This document shows positions 16,593-24,552 of a stretch of DNA of 41,284 bases, one piece after another (position 1 is the first letter of the stretch; every line of letters begins with the position of its first letter). The stretch spans positions 1 through 41,284 of the forward strand of contig JAOBWO010000472.1 in NCBI GenBank assembly GCA_025463415.1. The letters are read 5' to 3'. The position numbers were made by a program, and so were the translations under genes. Below the pieces are notes generated by a model that did not search any database, was not told the origin of the DNA, and worked only from the letters and a program-made list of their open reading frames with translations. The stretch is from Acidimicrobiales bacterium. GTDB lineage: Bacteria; Actinomycetota; Acidimicrobiia; Acidimicrobiales; Ilumatobacteraceae.

Positions 16593-17287
16593 TGGAGGAG
16601 TCAGATCTCCCGTTCCGGATCGCGGCCGGCCGACGCATGCTCTACCGGGAGGGCTGTGACTCGAACGTCGGCGGCCATGTCAGCGCCCGCGCCGAGACGG
16701 GCGAAGGGTTCTGGGTCACCGGGTTCGAGTACCTCGACGAGACGATGCCCGCCAACATCGCGATGCTCGACTTCGACCTCGAGCCGCTCATCGGCCAGCA
16801 CGCCCTCTCGCCCGCGGTGAACTTCCATGCGCTGATCTACCGGCTCCGGCCGGACGTGAACGCGATCGTGCACCTCCACTCCCACTACATCTCCGTGCTG
16901 TCGTCGACGGGTTCGACCGTTGGCATGTACAACGTGGCCGCCGTGCTGTTCCACGACGAGCAGGTGACCTACTTCGACGACGGTCACAAGGCGCACACGC
17001 AGGTCGCCCACGACCTCGGCGACCGGCGGGTGGCCATCCTGCAGAACCACGGCGCGATCATCGCCTCGGACACCCTCGAGCACGCCGTGATCGAGGCGAT
17101 GACGTTGGAGATGTGTGCCCGCTACCACCTGGAGTGCGTCGCAGCAGGCGGCAAGGAGATCGCCCTCGACGAGGTCGTCGGCGGCAAGACGATGTACCGC
17201 AAGTACTTCCTCCAGCACATGTGGGACGCCAACTACCGGCGGATCCGCCGCACCGATCCGGACCTGTTCGCGACCCTCGACACCTGA
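16592..17287 (+). CDS. Class II aldolase/adducin family protein
   Basis: A 231-residue single-domain protein. The zinc site is given by AIVHLHSHYISVLSSTGS (two His) and the later QNHGAIIAS loop (third His); GCDSNVGGHVSAR is the N-terminal phosphate/substrate loop and FWVTGFEYLDETMPANIAMLDFD the following strands. The family covers L-fuculose-phosphate aldolase, ribulose-5-phosphate epimerase and various decarboxylases; actinobacterial members beside amidohydrolases are usually only generically named. Length is normal. ATG 16592 overlaps the amidohydrolase TGA. It converges on the acyl-CoA dehydrogenase with a 6-base gap, leaving no room for a separate terminator. Confidence 0.9.
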   Translation: MEESDLPFRIAAGRRMLYREGCDSNVGGHVSARAETGEGFWVTGFEYLDETMPANIAMLDFDLEPLIGQHALSPAVNFHALIYRLRPDVNAIVHLHSHYISVLSSTGSTVGMYNVAAVLFHDEQVTYFDDGHKAHTQVAHDLGDRRVAILQNHGAIIASDTLEHAVIEAMTLEMCARYHLECVAAGGKEIALDEVVGGKTMYRKYFLQHMWDANYRRIRRTDPDLFATLDT

Positions 17288-17293
17288 GCGGCT

Positions 17294-18454
17294 TCAGTAG
17301 GAACGCGGCAGTGACAGCGTGTGCTGGGCGACGAAGTTGAGGATCATCTCGCGGCTGACCGGCGCGATGCGCAGCAGTCGCGACAGTCCCCACATGTCCG
17401 CCAGTCCGTACTCGCTGGTCATCCCGTTGCCGCCGTGGGTCTGAATGGCGATGTCGAGGCAGCGGTAGCCGGCTTCGGCTGCGGCGTACTTGGCCATGTT
17501 GGACGCTTCCGCGGCGATCGAGCCGGAACCGTCGTGGTCGTGCGCCCACGCGGCTTTCATCATCATCAACCGAGCGAGCTCCAACTCGATCTTCGCCTCG
17601 GCGAGCGGGTGGGAGATGCCCTGGTGCGAACCGATCGGGACGTCCCAGACGCGACGATCGGTGGCGTACTCCGCGGCCCGAGCGAGCGCGTAGCGGCCGA
17701 TCCCGGCGCACAACGCTGCACCCGTGATCCGCTCCGGGTTCAACCCGTGGAACACGACGCGCAAGCCGTCGCCCTCGTCGCCGAGCCGGCGGCTCACCGG
17801 GACTTCGACGTTGTCGAAGAACAACGTGAACTGCTTCTCGGGTGACGCGATCTCGACCGGGATCAGCACACTCTCCAGCCCCGCCGAGGCAGTGTCGACG
17901 ATGAGCAACGAGAGCAACGCCCGACCGGACGCCTCGTCGGTGCCGGTGCGGACGACGACCAGGATCTGCTCGGCCTCGTCGACGCCCGAGATGAACGTCT
18001 TGCCGCCGTTGAGCCGATAGACGTCGCCGTCGCGGACTGCCGTCGTGTGCAGCCGGTGGGTGTTCGACCCAGCGTCTGTCTCGGTGATCGCGAACGCCAT
18101 CTTGCCGCCGGCCGACATCGAGGGGAGCCATTCCGCGCGTTGCTCGTCGGTGCCGAAGTTGGCGATCAGCTCTGCGCAGATCGCGGCCGACACGAGGATC
18201 AACAGCAGTGGGCACCCCGCAGTGGCCACTTCCTCGCACACGATGGCCAGCTCGGTGATGCCGGCGCCGCCCCCGCCGTACTGCTCCGGCAGGTGCACAC
18301 CGAGGAACCCGAGCTCGCCGAGGGCATCCCAGAGCTCGTCGAGCTTGGCACCGTTGCGGACGGCGTCGGCGTAGTAGCGGTGCCCGAACTGCGCGGCGAC
18401 GTCGCCGACAGATCCACGCAGCAGTTGATGTTCATCTGTCTCGGCGAAGTCCAT
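17294..18454 (-). CDS. Acyl-CoA dehydrogenase
   Basis: A 386-residue FAD enzyme of normal length that oxidises acyl-CoA to 2-enoyl-CoA. Motifs: LGFLGVHLPEQYGGGGAG, FAITETDAGSNTHRL (flavin/substrate loop), RLNGGKTFISGVDEAEQILVVV and IQTHGGNGMTSEYGLADMW. The place where medium-chain enzymes carry the catalytic Glu (YEGT) reads IAPVSREM here and has none. A Glu in LNPERITGAAL lines up by eye with the catalytic Glu of isovaleryl-CoA dehydrogenase, so a branched-chain or bulky acyl substrate is plausible. The start is ATG 18454. An inverted repeat lies 14 bases upstream of it. Transcribed toward the aldolase. Confidence 0.93.
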   Translation of the reverse strand: MDFAETDEHQLLRGSVGDVAAQFGHRYYADAVRNGAKLDELWDALGELGFLGVHLPEQYGGGGAGITELAIVCEEVATAGCPLLLILVSAAICAELIANFGTDEQRAEWLPSMSAGGKMAFAITETDAGSNTHRLHTTAVRDGDVYRLNGGKTFISGVDEAEQILVVVRTGTDEASGRALLSLLIVDTASAGLESVLIPVEIASPEKQFTLFFDNVEVPVSRRLGDEGDGLRVVFHGLNPERITGAALCAGIGRYALARAAEYATDRRVWDVPIGSHQGISHPLAEAKIELELARLMMMKAAWAHDHDGSGSIAAEASNMAKYAAAEAGYRCLDIAIQTHGGNGMTSEYGLADMWGLSRLLRIAPVSREMILNFVAQHTLSLPRSY

Positions 18455-18468
18455 GGCGCTCCTGACGG

Positions 18469-18492
18469 GATCGGCCCTGTCACAGGCCGATC
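18469..18492. promoter_or_regulatory. Inverted repeat in divergent promoter region
   Basis: Arms GATCGGCC and GGCCGATC flank CTGTCACA, and the inner CCTGTCACAGG is itself palindromic. It lies between the divergent acyl-CoA dehydrogenase and TIGR03084-type genes, next to the dehydrogenase start, and suits a TetR- or GntR-type operator. A possible plus-strand promoter (TTGTGA 18495, 16-base gap, TATTCT 18517) lies just beside it. No regulator gene is adjacent. Confidence 0.45.
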
Positions 18493-18597
18493 ATTTGTGA
18501 ACGATCGACAACACACTATTCTCGCCCGTCGAGGACCCCGTGACGCCGTAGCGGATGCCATGGTGGTCATCGGCGAGCACACCGGCGGGGGAGGACG

Positions 18598-19368
18598 ATG
18601 GACATCGAGGCACTGTGCGACGACCTGCTCGCCGAGCGCGCCGAGCTGTTCGAACACGTCGACCTCGTCGGAGACGACTGGCAGGTTCCGACCCCCTCTG
18701 ACGGTTGGACCGTGCACGATCAACTCACCCACCTCGCCTGGTTCGACGAAGCGTCGACACGGGCCATCCTCGACCCGGTCGCGTTCTGCGCCGAGCGAGA
18801 CCGGATGCGCAGCGGCGTCGGGTACTTCGTCGATGCGATCCGTGCCGACAATACGGCGCGATCCCCGTCCGACGTCCGCACCTGGCTCGCCTCGTCCGGG
18901 CAGGCGTTGGTTGCCGCTGCACGGGCCGCGGACCCGACGGTGCGGGTCCCGTGGTACGGACCGGACATGACCGTGGCGTCCTCGATCACGGCGCGGATCA
19001 TGGAGACCTGGGCGCACGGACAAGACGTGGTCGACGCGGTCGGAGCTCGGCGGTCACCGACGCCGCGGTTGCGCCACGTCGCCTTCCTCGGATGGCGAGC
19101 GCTGCCGTTCAGCTTCACCGCGCACGATCGGCCGGTGCCCACTGAACCGGTTCGGGTGGAGGTCGACGACCTCGTGTTCGGGCCCGCTGACGCGACCAAC
19201 GTCGTCCGCGGATCCGCTTTGGACTTCTGCCTGCTCGTCACCCAACGTCGTCACCTCGCCGACACCGATCTCCGCGCCGATGGTCCGGTGGCGGCCGAAT
19301 GGCTCACGATCGCGCAGGCGTTCGCCGGCCCACCGGGTTCAGGCCGGCGGCCCGGCCAGTTCCGGTGA
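18598..19368 (+). CDS. TIGR03084-type metal-binding protein (DinB/mycothiol-dependent fold)
   Basis: A 256-residue protein with the usual two parts: an N-terminal helical bundle with WTVHDQLTHLAWFDEAS and METWAHGQDVVDA, whose His residues bind a metal in this fold, and a C-terminal domain from about 160 (LRHVAFLGWRALPFSFTAHDRP, VRGSALDFCLLVTQRRH). Relatives include mycothiol-dependent maleylpyruvate isomerase, but the TIGR03084 group has no proven reaction. The start is ATG 18598, preceded by GGGGGAGG at 5 bases. It is divergent from the acyl-CoA dehydrogenase and converges on the FtsX-type gene with a 14-base gap. Confidence 0.87.
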   Translation: MDIEALCDDLLAERAELFEHVDLVGDDWQVPTPSDGWTVHDQLTHLAWFDEASTRAILDPVAFCAERDRMRSGVGYFVDAIRADNTARSPSDVRTWLASSGQALVAAARAADPTVRVPWYGPDMTVASSITARIMETWAHGQDVVDAVGARRSPTPRLRHVAFLGWRALPFSFTAHDRPVPTEPVRVEVDDLVFGPADATNVVRGSALDFCLLVTQRRHLADTDLRADGPVAAEWLTIAQAFAGPPGSGRRPGQFR

Positions 19369-19382
19369 CAGACGCCGGGCGA

Positions 19383-21929
19383 TCACTGTGAGCGCAGTGC
19401 TACCGCAGGTTGTGTGCGGCTGGCGATGAGGGCCGGGAGCGTCGCGGCAAGGTTTGCCACGACGAGTCCAGCGGTGATCACCACGGCGACGGCAGTGGCG
19501 GGAACCGTCGTGTGGGGGACGACGTCGAGCTGTGTCGCGAATGCGATCCAGAGCGAGCGTCCGAGGACTGCGCCGACCGGTACTCCGATGATGAGGCTGC
19601 TGAGGATGGTGGCTGTTGCCTGCCAGCTGACGCTCTCGGCGATCTGTCGACGGGTGCAGCCGAGAGTCTGCAGGAGGGCGAACTCCCTGCGGCTGCGTTG
19701 GACAGACGCCGCGAGCGCGATGGCCAGAGCGACGGACGTGCCCGCTCCCAGCGCGCACGCGAGCAGCACCGGAACGGATCCGACGTCGGATGTGTTGACG
19801 ATCTCGGCGGGGCGTTGTGGCCCGATGACGGCGGCCGATCCGGGGTACTGCCCGATCGATGCGGCGGCATCGGCGATGATCGCATCGGTGGCGCTGCGGG
19901 GCGCGTCGGGCGAGAAGCGAATGAACACCACGGGCGGTCCTGCAGCGCTGGCGGGAGTTCCCGACGGTCCTTCGCCGAAGGCTTGGCGGTCGTAGCCGGG
20001 AACGTGCTGTGGTGCCACGATCGCCCCGACTCCCAGGGAGGTGTGTGCTCCGTGGGAGATGCCGAGGGTCGGCAGGGTGGCGGTGCCGACGATCGTCAAG
20101 CTGGTCGCGGTGCCGACGACGCCGATGTCGACGTTGTCTCCGATGTCCTTGCCGAGCATGCTGGCCGTCTTCGTGCCGAGGACGATCTCGTCGTCAGCTC
20201 GGATCATGCGGCCGGTCAGTATCGGTGGTGTGACGTCGCTGCCGACTTCGAGTCCGAGCAGGGCGACGTTGCGGCCATCGAGCGAGTCCGTGCCGAAGTA
20301 TCCGCCGGACCATCCGACGATCTCGGGGCGTTTGTCGAACGCGGCGTGCGCCGCAGCCAGGTTGATGTTGCCGTAGCCGCTCTGATCGAAGATGGCTGCA
20401 TCCCAGTTCCACCCGTACAGAGGCGGCGACGCGAGCAGCACGCGAAAGCTGGCCCCGAACGTCACCGCGGCCATGATCGTGGCAGCGGAGATCATCCCGG
20501 CGACGATCACGGGCCGCACCTGACGTGGGCTCGTGCCCGACGCACCGTCGAAGGCTCGTCGAAGCCCCGCGACTGCGGATGGCGACATCCCGGCTCTGGC
20601 CGCCGCGCTCGCGACCTTGGAGTGACGGGGCCTCGCCGTTCGTTCGTGTTGACCCGGAGATCCGTGAAGCGCTGACAACACCGCACTCATTGCGAGCGCG
20701 GTGAACAACGCGAGCGCGCCGAGGCCGAGCACCGTCGCGTCTGCGTCGAAGCCCGGCTCGACGGCGACTCGTCGAACGGCGCCGATGGGCATGAGCGGGG
20801 AGGCGAGGTACGCGATCGCCACGGCGAGCCCTGATCCGATGAGCAGCGCCGCGAGCACGTCGACGAGAGCGGCGATCGTCAACATGCGGGGAGATGCGCC
20901 GAGCGCATGCAGCAGGTCGCGGTCCGGCCGACCATGGCGGAGTCGCCGGCTGACTGCCTGACCGACGAGAACCAATGTTGCTGCCGCCGCGATCGCACCG
21001 AAGATCGCCATCGCGAGCGACAGTGGTCGAACTGCCTGTTCGGCGTGGAAGGTGTCGACGGAGGTGGTTCGGAAGAACTGAGGTGAGCCCGGGTCGAGCT
21101 GCTGCACGTACCACTGCTTCAGCGAGGGGATGTCTGCATCGCCGTTGCGCAGCCTGAGTCCTTGCCACGCATACGACGCATAGGGAGCTGCCAACTTCGA
21201 GAACGCCGGCGTGACGAGCGCCAGCGGTGAACGGTTGGTGTCGTCCTCGATCACCTCGTCGACGAACAACCCGATGCCGACGATGGTGACGTGGCTCGTG
21301 ATCACCGGTGGTGGAGGATCGTCATAGAACGAATCCGCACTCGTTTGCTCCGCCGAGTACGTCCCGAAATCGAGATGTTCGCCGACGTGATAGCCGTACA
21401 GCTGGGCTGCCGTCTCGTTCATCGCGATCTCGTCGCTGCGGTCCGGATCCGGTAGCCGCCCTGAGGTCGGCGCGAATCGGTCCATCGTGAAGAACCGACC
21501 GTCGAAGGTCCCGAGCGTCTCGAAGTCCTTCGCAAAGTCCGGCCGACCGTTCACCAACGGCCAGGTCGTGAACGCCACGTACGCCGTGGAGGATTCCACT
21601 TCAGGTCGTGCCGCAATCGCTGCGTCGATCTGAGGGTCATATTGGCCGTAGTCAACGGCCATCGTCGAAGCCTGCGAATCACGCAAGAAGCGTGGATATG
21701 CGGACTGTGTGCGACGTGCACCCGCCAGCGCGAACATCGATACGCCGCCCAGACATCCGAGCAGCACGACGATCACGAGCAGCTCACGGCGGTTCCGGCG
21801 CGACGCGTTCGCCCAGAGGCTCGTCAAGAGATCCACTCGAACATGATCTCGCGGCCACGGGAGGTCCGCCAGGGTGCGAGCAGGCCGAAGCGGAGTGGTG
21901 TCAGCTACCCGTTCGGGGATAGGGGTCAA
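19383..21929 (-). CDS. FtsX-like permease family protein
   Basis: A large export-type permease (848 residues from the TTG used in the ORF track). It has an N-terminal helix (LLVIVVLLGCLGGVSMFALAGA), a periplasmic-type region to about residue 310, a first FtsX block of three helices (LAMAIFGAIAAAATLVLVG onward), a second helix and extracellular region, and a final FtsX block with the hallmark FALLQTLGCTRRQIAESVSW. This duplicated layout belongs to ABC transporters moving lipids or proteins out of the membrane. No ATPase partner is adjacent. The first 31 residues from TTG do not look like protein; GTG 21836 (VDLLTSLWANASRRNRREL) is a better start. The TTG would overlap the isochorismatase stop, so coupling remains possible. 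Confidence 0.85.
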   Translation of the reverse strand: MTPIPERVADTTPLRPARTLADLPWPRDHVRVDLLTSLWANASRRNRRELLVIVVLLGCLGGVSMFALAGARRTQSAYPRFLRDSQASTMAVDYGQYDPQIDAAIAARPEVESSTAYVAFTTWPLVNGRPDFAKDFETLGTFDGRFFTMDRFAPTSGRLPDPDRSDEIAMNETAAQLYGYHVGEHLDFGTYSAEQTSADSFYDDPPPPVITSHVTIVGIGLFVDEVIEDDTNRSPLALVTPAFSKLAAPYASYAWQGLRLRNGDADIPSLKQWYVQQLDPGSPQFFRTTSVDTFHAEQAVRPLSLAMAIFGAIAAAATLVLVGQAVSRRLRHGRPDRDLLHALGASPRMLTIAALVDVLAALLIGSGLAVAIAYLASPLMPIGAVRRVAVEPGFDADATVLGLGALALFTALAMSAVLSALHGSPGQHERTARPRHSKVASAAARAGMSPSAVAGLRRAFDGASGTSPRQVRPVIVAGMISAATIMAAVTFGASFRVLLASPPLYGWNWDAAIFDQSGYGNINLAAAHAAFDKRPEIVGWSGGYFGTDSLDGRNVALLGLEVGSDVTPPILTGRMIRADDEIVLGTKTASMLGKDIGDNVDIGVVGTATSLTIVGTATLPTLGISHGAHTSLGVGAIVAPQHVPGYDRQAFGEGPSGTPASAAGPPVVFIRFSPDAPRSATDAIIADAAASIGQYPGSAAVIGPQRPAEIVNTSDVGSVPVLLACALGAGTSVALAIALAASVQRSRREFALLQTLGCTRRQIAESVSWQATATILSSLIIGVPVGAVLGRSLWIAFATQLDVVPHTTVPATAVAVVITAGLVVANLAATLPALIASRTQPAVALRSQ

Positions 21930-22588
21930 GGGCGGCGGGCGAGGGATGCGAGGAGGTGCTCGGATCGGGCGGTCCAGCCGAACAACGCTTCGATGACGGT
22001 GAGCGTCGCGTCATGGTTCGTCCTCTCGTGGTCAGCGCCGACGGCTTCGGCGCAGCAGTCGGTGAGCAGCAGGCACCGGTAGTCGCGATAGAACGCATCG
22101 CGCAGCGTGGACTCGACACAGACACTCGTCGTGCAGCCGGTGAAGATCAACGAGCTGATGCCCCGGCTTCGCAGCACGTCGTCAAGGTCTGTCTCGAAGA
22201 CACCGCTGTAGCGATGTTTGGCGATCACCACGTCCTCTGGGTGCGGGGCGAGCTCGTCGATGATCTTGGTGTTCCAGGTGTCACGCACGAGGACCCGGCT
22301 GCTCGTGCCGTCGGGTGCGTCGACGTGTTGTCCGACGCCCATCGCCAGGTGACGCACGCGGTTCGGAGCATCCACCGCGCCCAGGTCGGCGAGATCCTCG
22401 TCGAACCGCATCGCGAGGTAGACGACGAGCAGGCCGGCGTTGCGAGCCGCGTCGAGAACGAGTCGAATGGGCTCGACAACCGATCGGATGCCGCCGAGAG
22501 GGATCTCCGCCCGGCCGAACATGCCCTCATCCGAAGCGAAGTCATGCTGCATGTCGACGACGATCACCGCAGTGCTGACACAGCGCAC
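21926..22588 (-). CDS. Isochorismatase-family cysteine hydrolase
   Basis: A 220-residue hydrolase. The catalytic triad can be read: Asp in VIVVDMQHDF, Lys in DVVIAKHRYSGVF and the nucleophilic Cys in FTGCTTSVCVESTLRDAF. Relatives hydrolyse isochorismate, nicotinamide, ureidoacrylate or N-carbamoyl compounds. The loop VLVRDTWNTKIIDELAPHPED is typical of the general cysteine hydrolase branch, so isochorismate itself is unlikely. The start is GTG 22588, with a second GTG a few codons on before the first strand. It is upstream of the FtsX-type gene on the same strand with no gap, yet an obvious functional link is missing. Confidence 0.9.
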   Translation of the reverse strand: MRCVSTAVIVVDMQHDFASDEGMFGRAEIPLGGIRSVVEPIRLVLDAARNAGLLVVYLAMRFDEDLADLGAVDAPNRVRHLAMGVGQHVDAPDGTSSRVLVRDTWNTKIIDELAPHPEDVVIAKHRYSGVFETDLDDVLRSRGISSLIFTGCTTSVCVESTLRDAFYRDYRCLLLTDCCAEAVGADHERTNHDATLTVIEALFGWTARSEHLLASLARRP

Positions 22589-22734
22589 GCGAAGATCGCC
22601 GGTCGAGCTCGACGGAAACGACTGGTTCCTGGTCTGACGTCATCAGGTCAGCTTCGACCCTGCCGCCGGCGAACGCAAGATGCTTCCTGTCTCGGAAACG
22701 TCACCAGAGAAGTAGTTGCACTTGCATCAATTGC
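22589..22734. other. Intergenic, nothing recognised
   Basis: This stretch lies between the isochorismatase start and the IS110 remnant. No ORF with coding character, RNA gene or clear promoter was seen; the composition becomes less GC-rich toward the remnant. Confidence 0.4.
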
Positions 22735-23120
22735 GACGTTGCTGCTGCGACGGCGACGCGGATGCGTTGCTTGACGGCGTCGAGCTCGCCGTCGAGGCGG
22801 CGCATGTCGGCGAGGTGTTCGCGGGCGAGGCGTCGGCGTCGACGGCGACGAGGTCATCTCCGACGTCGATGGCGTCGACGAACTCGGTGCCGTGAGCTGC
22901 GCTGATCCGGATCGGTGCGCCGCCGGCGGACAGTTCACGCAGCATCACATGCAGACGGCACGCGGACTGGGTGCGCAATCCCGACAGATCATGGTGGCGG
23001 TCAGCGAGGAGCCGCAGAATCGCGGTGTGACCATCGCGGGTGACGGTGCGTAGGCCCAGTGACGCAGGCCGGCAATCGCGGTAGCGAGGGCGTCGTTGGG
23101 ATCCTGATGAAATTGGTGAA
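22735..23120 (-). pseudogene. IS110-family transposase remnant
   Basis: Three broken frames carry the middle of an IS110 transposase. From high to low coordinates they read HQDPNDALATAIAGLRHWAY (the catalytic DPNDA region), then one frame over TVTRDGHTAILRLLADRHHDLSGLRTQ and CRLHVMLRELSAGGAPIRISA, then RLAREHLADMRRLDGELDAVKQRIRVAVA. These are the standard order and spacing of the region between the DEDD domain and the Tnp20 domain. The first catalytic Asp/Glu region and the whole C-terminal serine domain are missing, as are recognisable ends. It is therefore a dead fragment, but it marks the start of the accessory right arm. The 489-base ORF at 22727-23215 is only a part-frame of it. Confidence 0.8.
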
Positions 23121-23424
23121 CGCCTCTTTCGAGCCACGCGACCTAAGGTCCGGCCGGCTGACGCTTCGTTCGATAACCAACCCGACCAGCGGGCAGCAGG
23201 CGCTTCCAGAGTCAACCGACCAGAACCACAGACGCTAAGACACGCTCAACGCCAGCGATCACTCTCCGTCAGAAGCCTCTGGCCCGCTCCGGCCTCCGGC
23301 GCAGATCGGCGGATCGACGCTCGTTCTCGACTGCATCTGCGCGTTCTGTGTTGGTCCGTCACGCTTTTTCTCTGCGACGCTGCCCGCGGCCTTTGGGATC
23401 GCTTCGACCGCCGCGTCCCCCCGT
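23121..23424. other. Intergenic, degenerate sequence
   Basis: No gene is supported. The minus ORF at 23246-23455 is Arg/Ser-rich and lacks coding character. The stretch contains a T-rich run (CTTTTTCTCT near 23365) and is probably decayed material between the IS110 remnant and the gene tail that follows. Confidence 0.4.
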
Positions 23425-23620
23425 TCACCTCAGCTCGTCTGAAACGGGGCGGCACTTCCAGGGGTGGGTGAGGAGCAGGCTGGTGAGGTCCTTCACGGGT
23501 GTGTCGTGGCCGTAGACGATGAGGACGGCATCGGGGCCGGCGGATGCTGGTGTTGTCGGCGCATGGTTGGGTATTTCATCTCGGCTGCCGGTGCCGAGGA
23601 TCGATTTGTTGTCTGCGGGG
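23425..23620 (-). pseudogene. Coding-like 3' fragment of an unknown gene
   Basis: Directly after the RpiR stop another minus frame stays open for 64 codons to TGA 23425-23427. It is below the length limit of the ORF track and has no start of its own. Its later part reads GPDAVLIVYGHDTPVKDLT and SLLLTHPWKCRPVSDELR, with nearly all third positions G or C, which is unlike a shadow frame. It looks like the C-terminal end of a real protein whose front part was lost. I cannot name the family. Confidence 0.35.
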
Positions 23621-24469
23621 TCAGATCGCGTCGACGTCGAGTCGTCGGCCGGCGATGGCGGCGCGGAGGTCGTTGAGCGTTGTGAGCGTGGCGTCTGCTT
23701 TGCTTCGGTCTGTCGCGGCGAGGCCGAGTACGAGGGCTTCGAGCAGAACGAGGGTGGTGGCGTGGCTGGCGAAGTATCCGGGTGCGCCGCGTACGCTGTG
23801 GAGGGTGAGGTCGACGCGTTCGCGGAGGCGTCGATCGGTGCTGTCGGTGATCAACACGATCGGTGCGCCTATGGCGGTCGCGTGGTCGATGAGTACGCTG
23901 ACGTGGTTCTGTGGTCGGCCGTAGGCAAGCAGAACGATCGCATCTGTGGCGCTGAGTGTGAGGAGCTCGTCGGCGAACGAGGTGCCGGTGTGGATCATGG
24001 CGCCGCTGTTGCGTCCGATGCGTTGGCAGAGTAGTCGTCCGTAGTCGGCGAGGAACGCGGAGGGTCCGACGCCGCGCCACATGATCCGTGGTCGAGAGGC
24101 GAGCACGGTGACGGCCCGTTCGAACAGCTCGGAGTCGACCCGTTCGGAGAGCGTCTGCAGACCGGTCCGCTGATTGGCGATGCTTCGGCTCAAGAGTTGG
24201 TTTGCGGGTGTGTCGGCAAGCGTGCGTTGCATCCGGTCGGCGATGAGCGGTTCCGCGGCCTGCGCGGCGAGTGCCGAACGCAGCTCGCCGAGACCGTCGT
24301 ATCCCAATGACCTGGCCGTGCGAACGACCGTCGCATCGCTCGTTCCGACGCGCGCCGCGATCGCGGCCGCTGACAGCACCAAGCCTGCAGGTCCAGAGGA
24401 GAAGAGGAACTCGGCGACGCGACGTTCGGAGGGTGCGAGCGAATCGAGTCGATCCAAAAGATTCTGCAT
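23621..24469 (-). CDS. MurR/RpiR-family transcriptional regulator
   Basis: A 282-residue regulator. Residues 1-75 form the RpiR helix-turn-helix (LAPSERRVAEFLFSSGPAGL, IAARVGTSDATVVRTARSLGY); residues about 115-260 are the SIS domain (RIMWRGVGPSAFLADYGRLL, LSATDAIVLLAYGR, APIVLITDSTDRRLRERVD). SIS domains of this family sense phosphosugars or related small molecules. The ORF track runs further upstream, but ATG 24469 gives the normal N-terminus and sits 6 bases after a TATGCT box, so the mRNA is probably leaderless. It is divergent from the COG4280-like operon, which it may control together with itself through palindromes in the shared gap. Confidence 0.92.
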   Translation of the reverse strand: MQNLLDRLDSLAPSERRVAEFLFSSGPAGLVLSAAAIAARVGTSDATVVRTARSLGYDGLGELRSALAAQAAEPLIADRMQRTLADTPANQLLSRSIANQRTGLQTLSERVDSELFERAVTVLASRPRIMWRGVGPSAFLADYGRLLCQRIGRNSGAMIHTGTSFADELLTLSATDAIVLLAYGRPQNHVSVLIDHATAIGAPIVLITDSTDRRLRERVDLTLHSVRGAPGYFASHATTLVLLEALVLGLAATDRSKADATLTTLNDLRAAIAGRRLDVDAI

Positions 24470-24552
24470 GTGAGTAGCATATACTACGCGATGATCGCTA
24501 CTGTTGCATTCACTACTACGCAATTTGAGAGTGCGTGAGAGAGGGAGCTGGG
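24470..24552. promoter_or_regulatory. Divergent promoter/operator region of rpiR and COG4280-like operon
   Basis: The 83-base gap is AT-richer than its surroundings. It holds an imperfect palindrome with arms GTAG/CTAC around CATATA (24474-24487), a perfect 11-base palindrome GCGATGATCGC (24488-24498) and a repeated ACTACGC (24484 and 24514). Minus-strand -10 TATGCT lies 6 bases before ATG 24469; TATACT at 24480 would serve the plus strand. The two -10 boxes share bases, so one bound regulator could block both directions. Confidence 0.55.
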
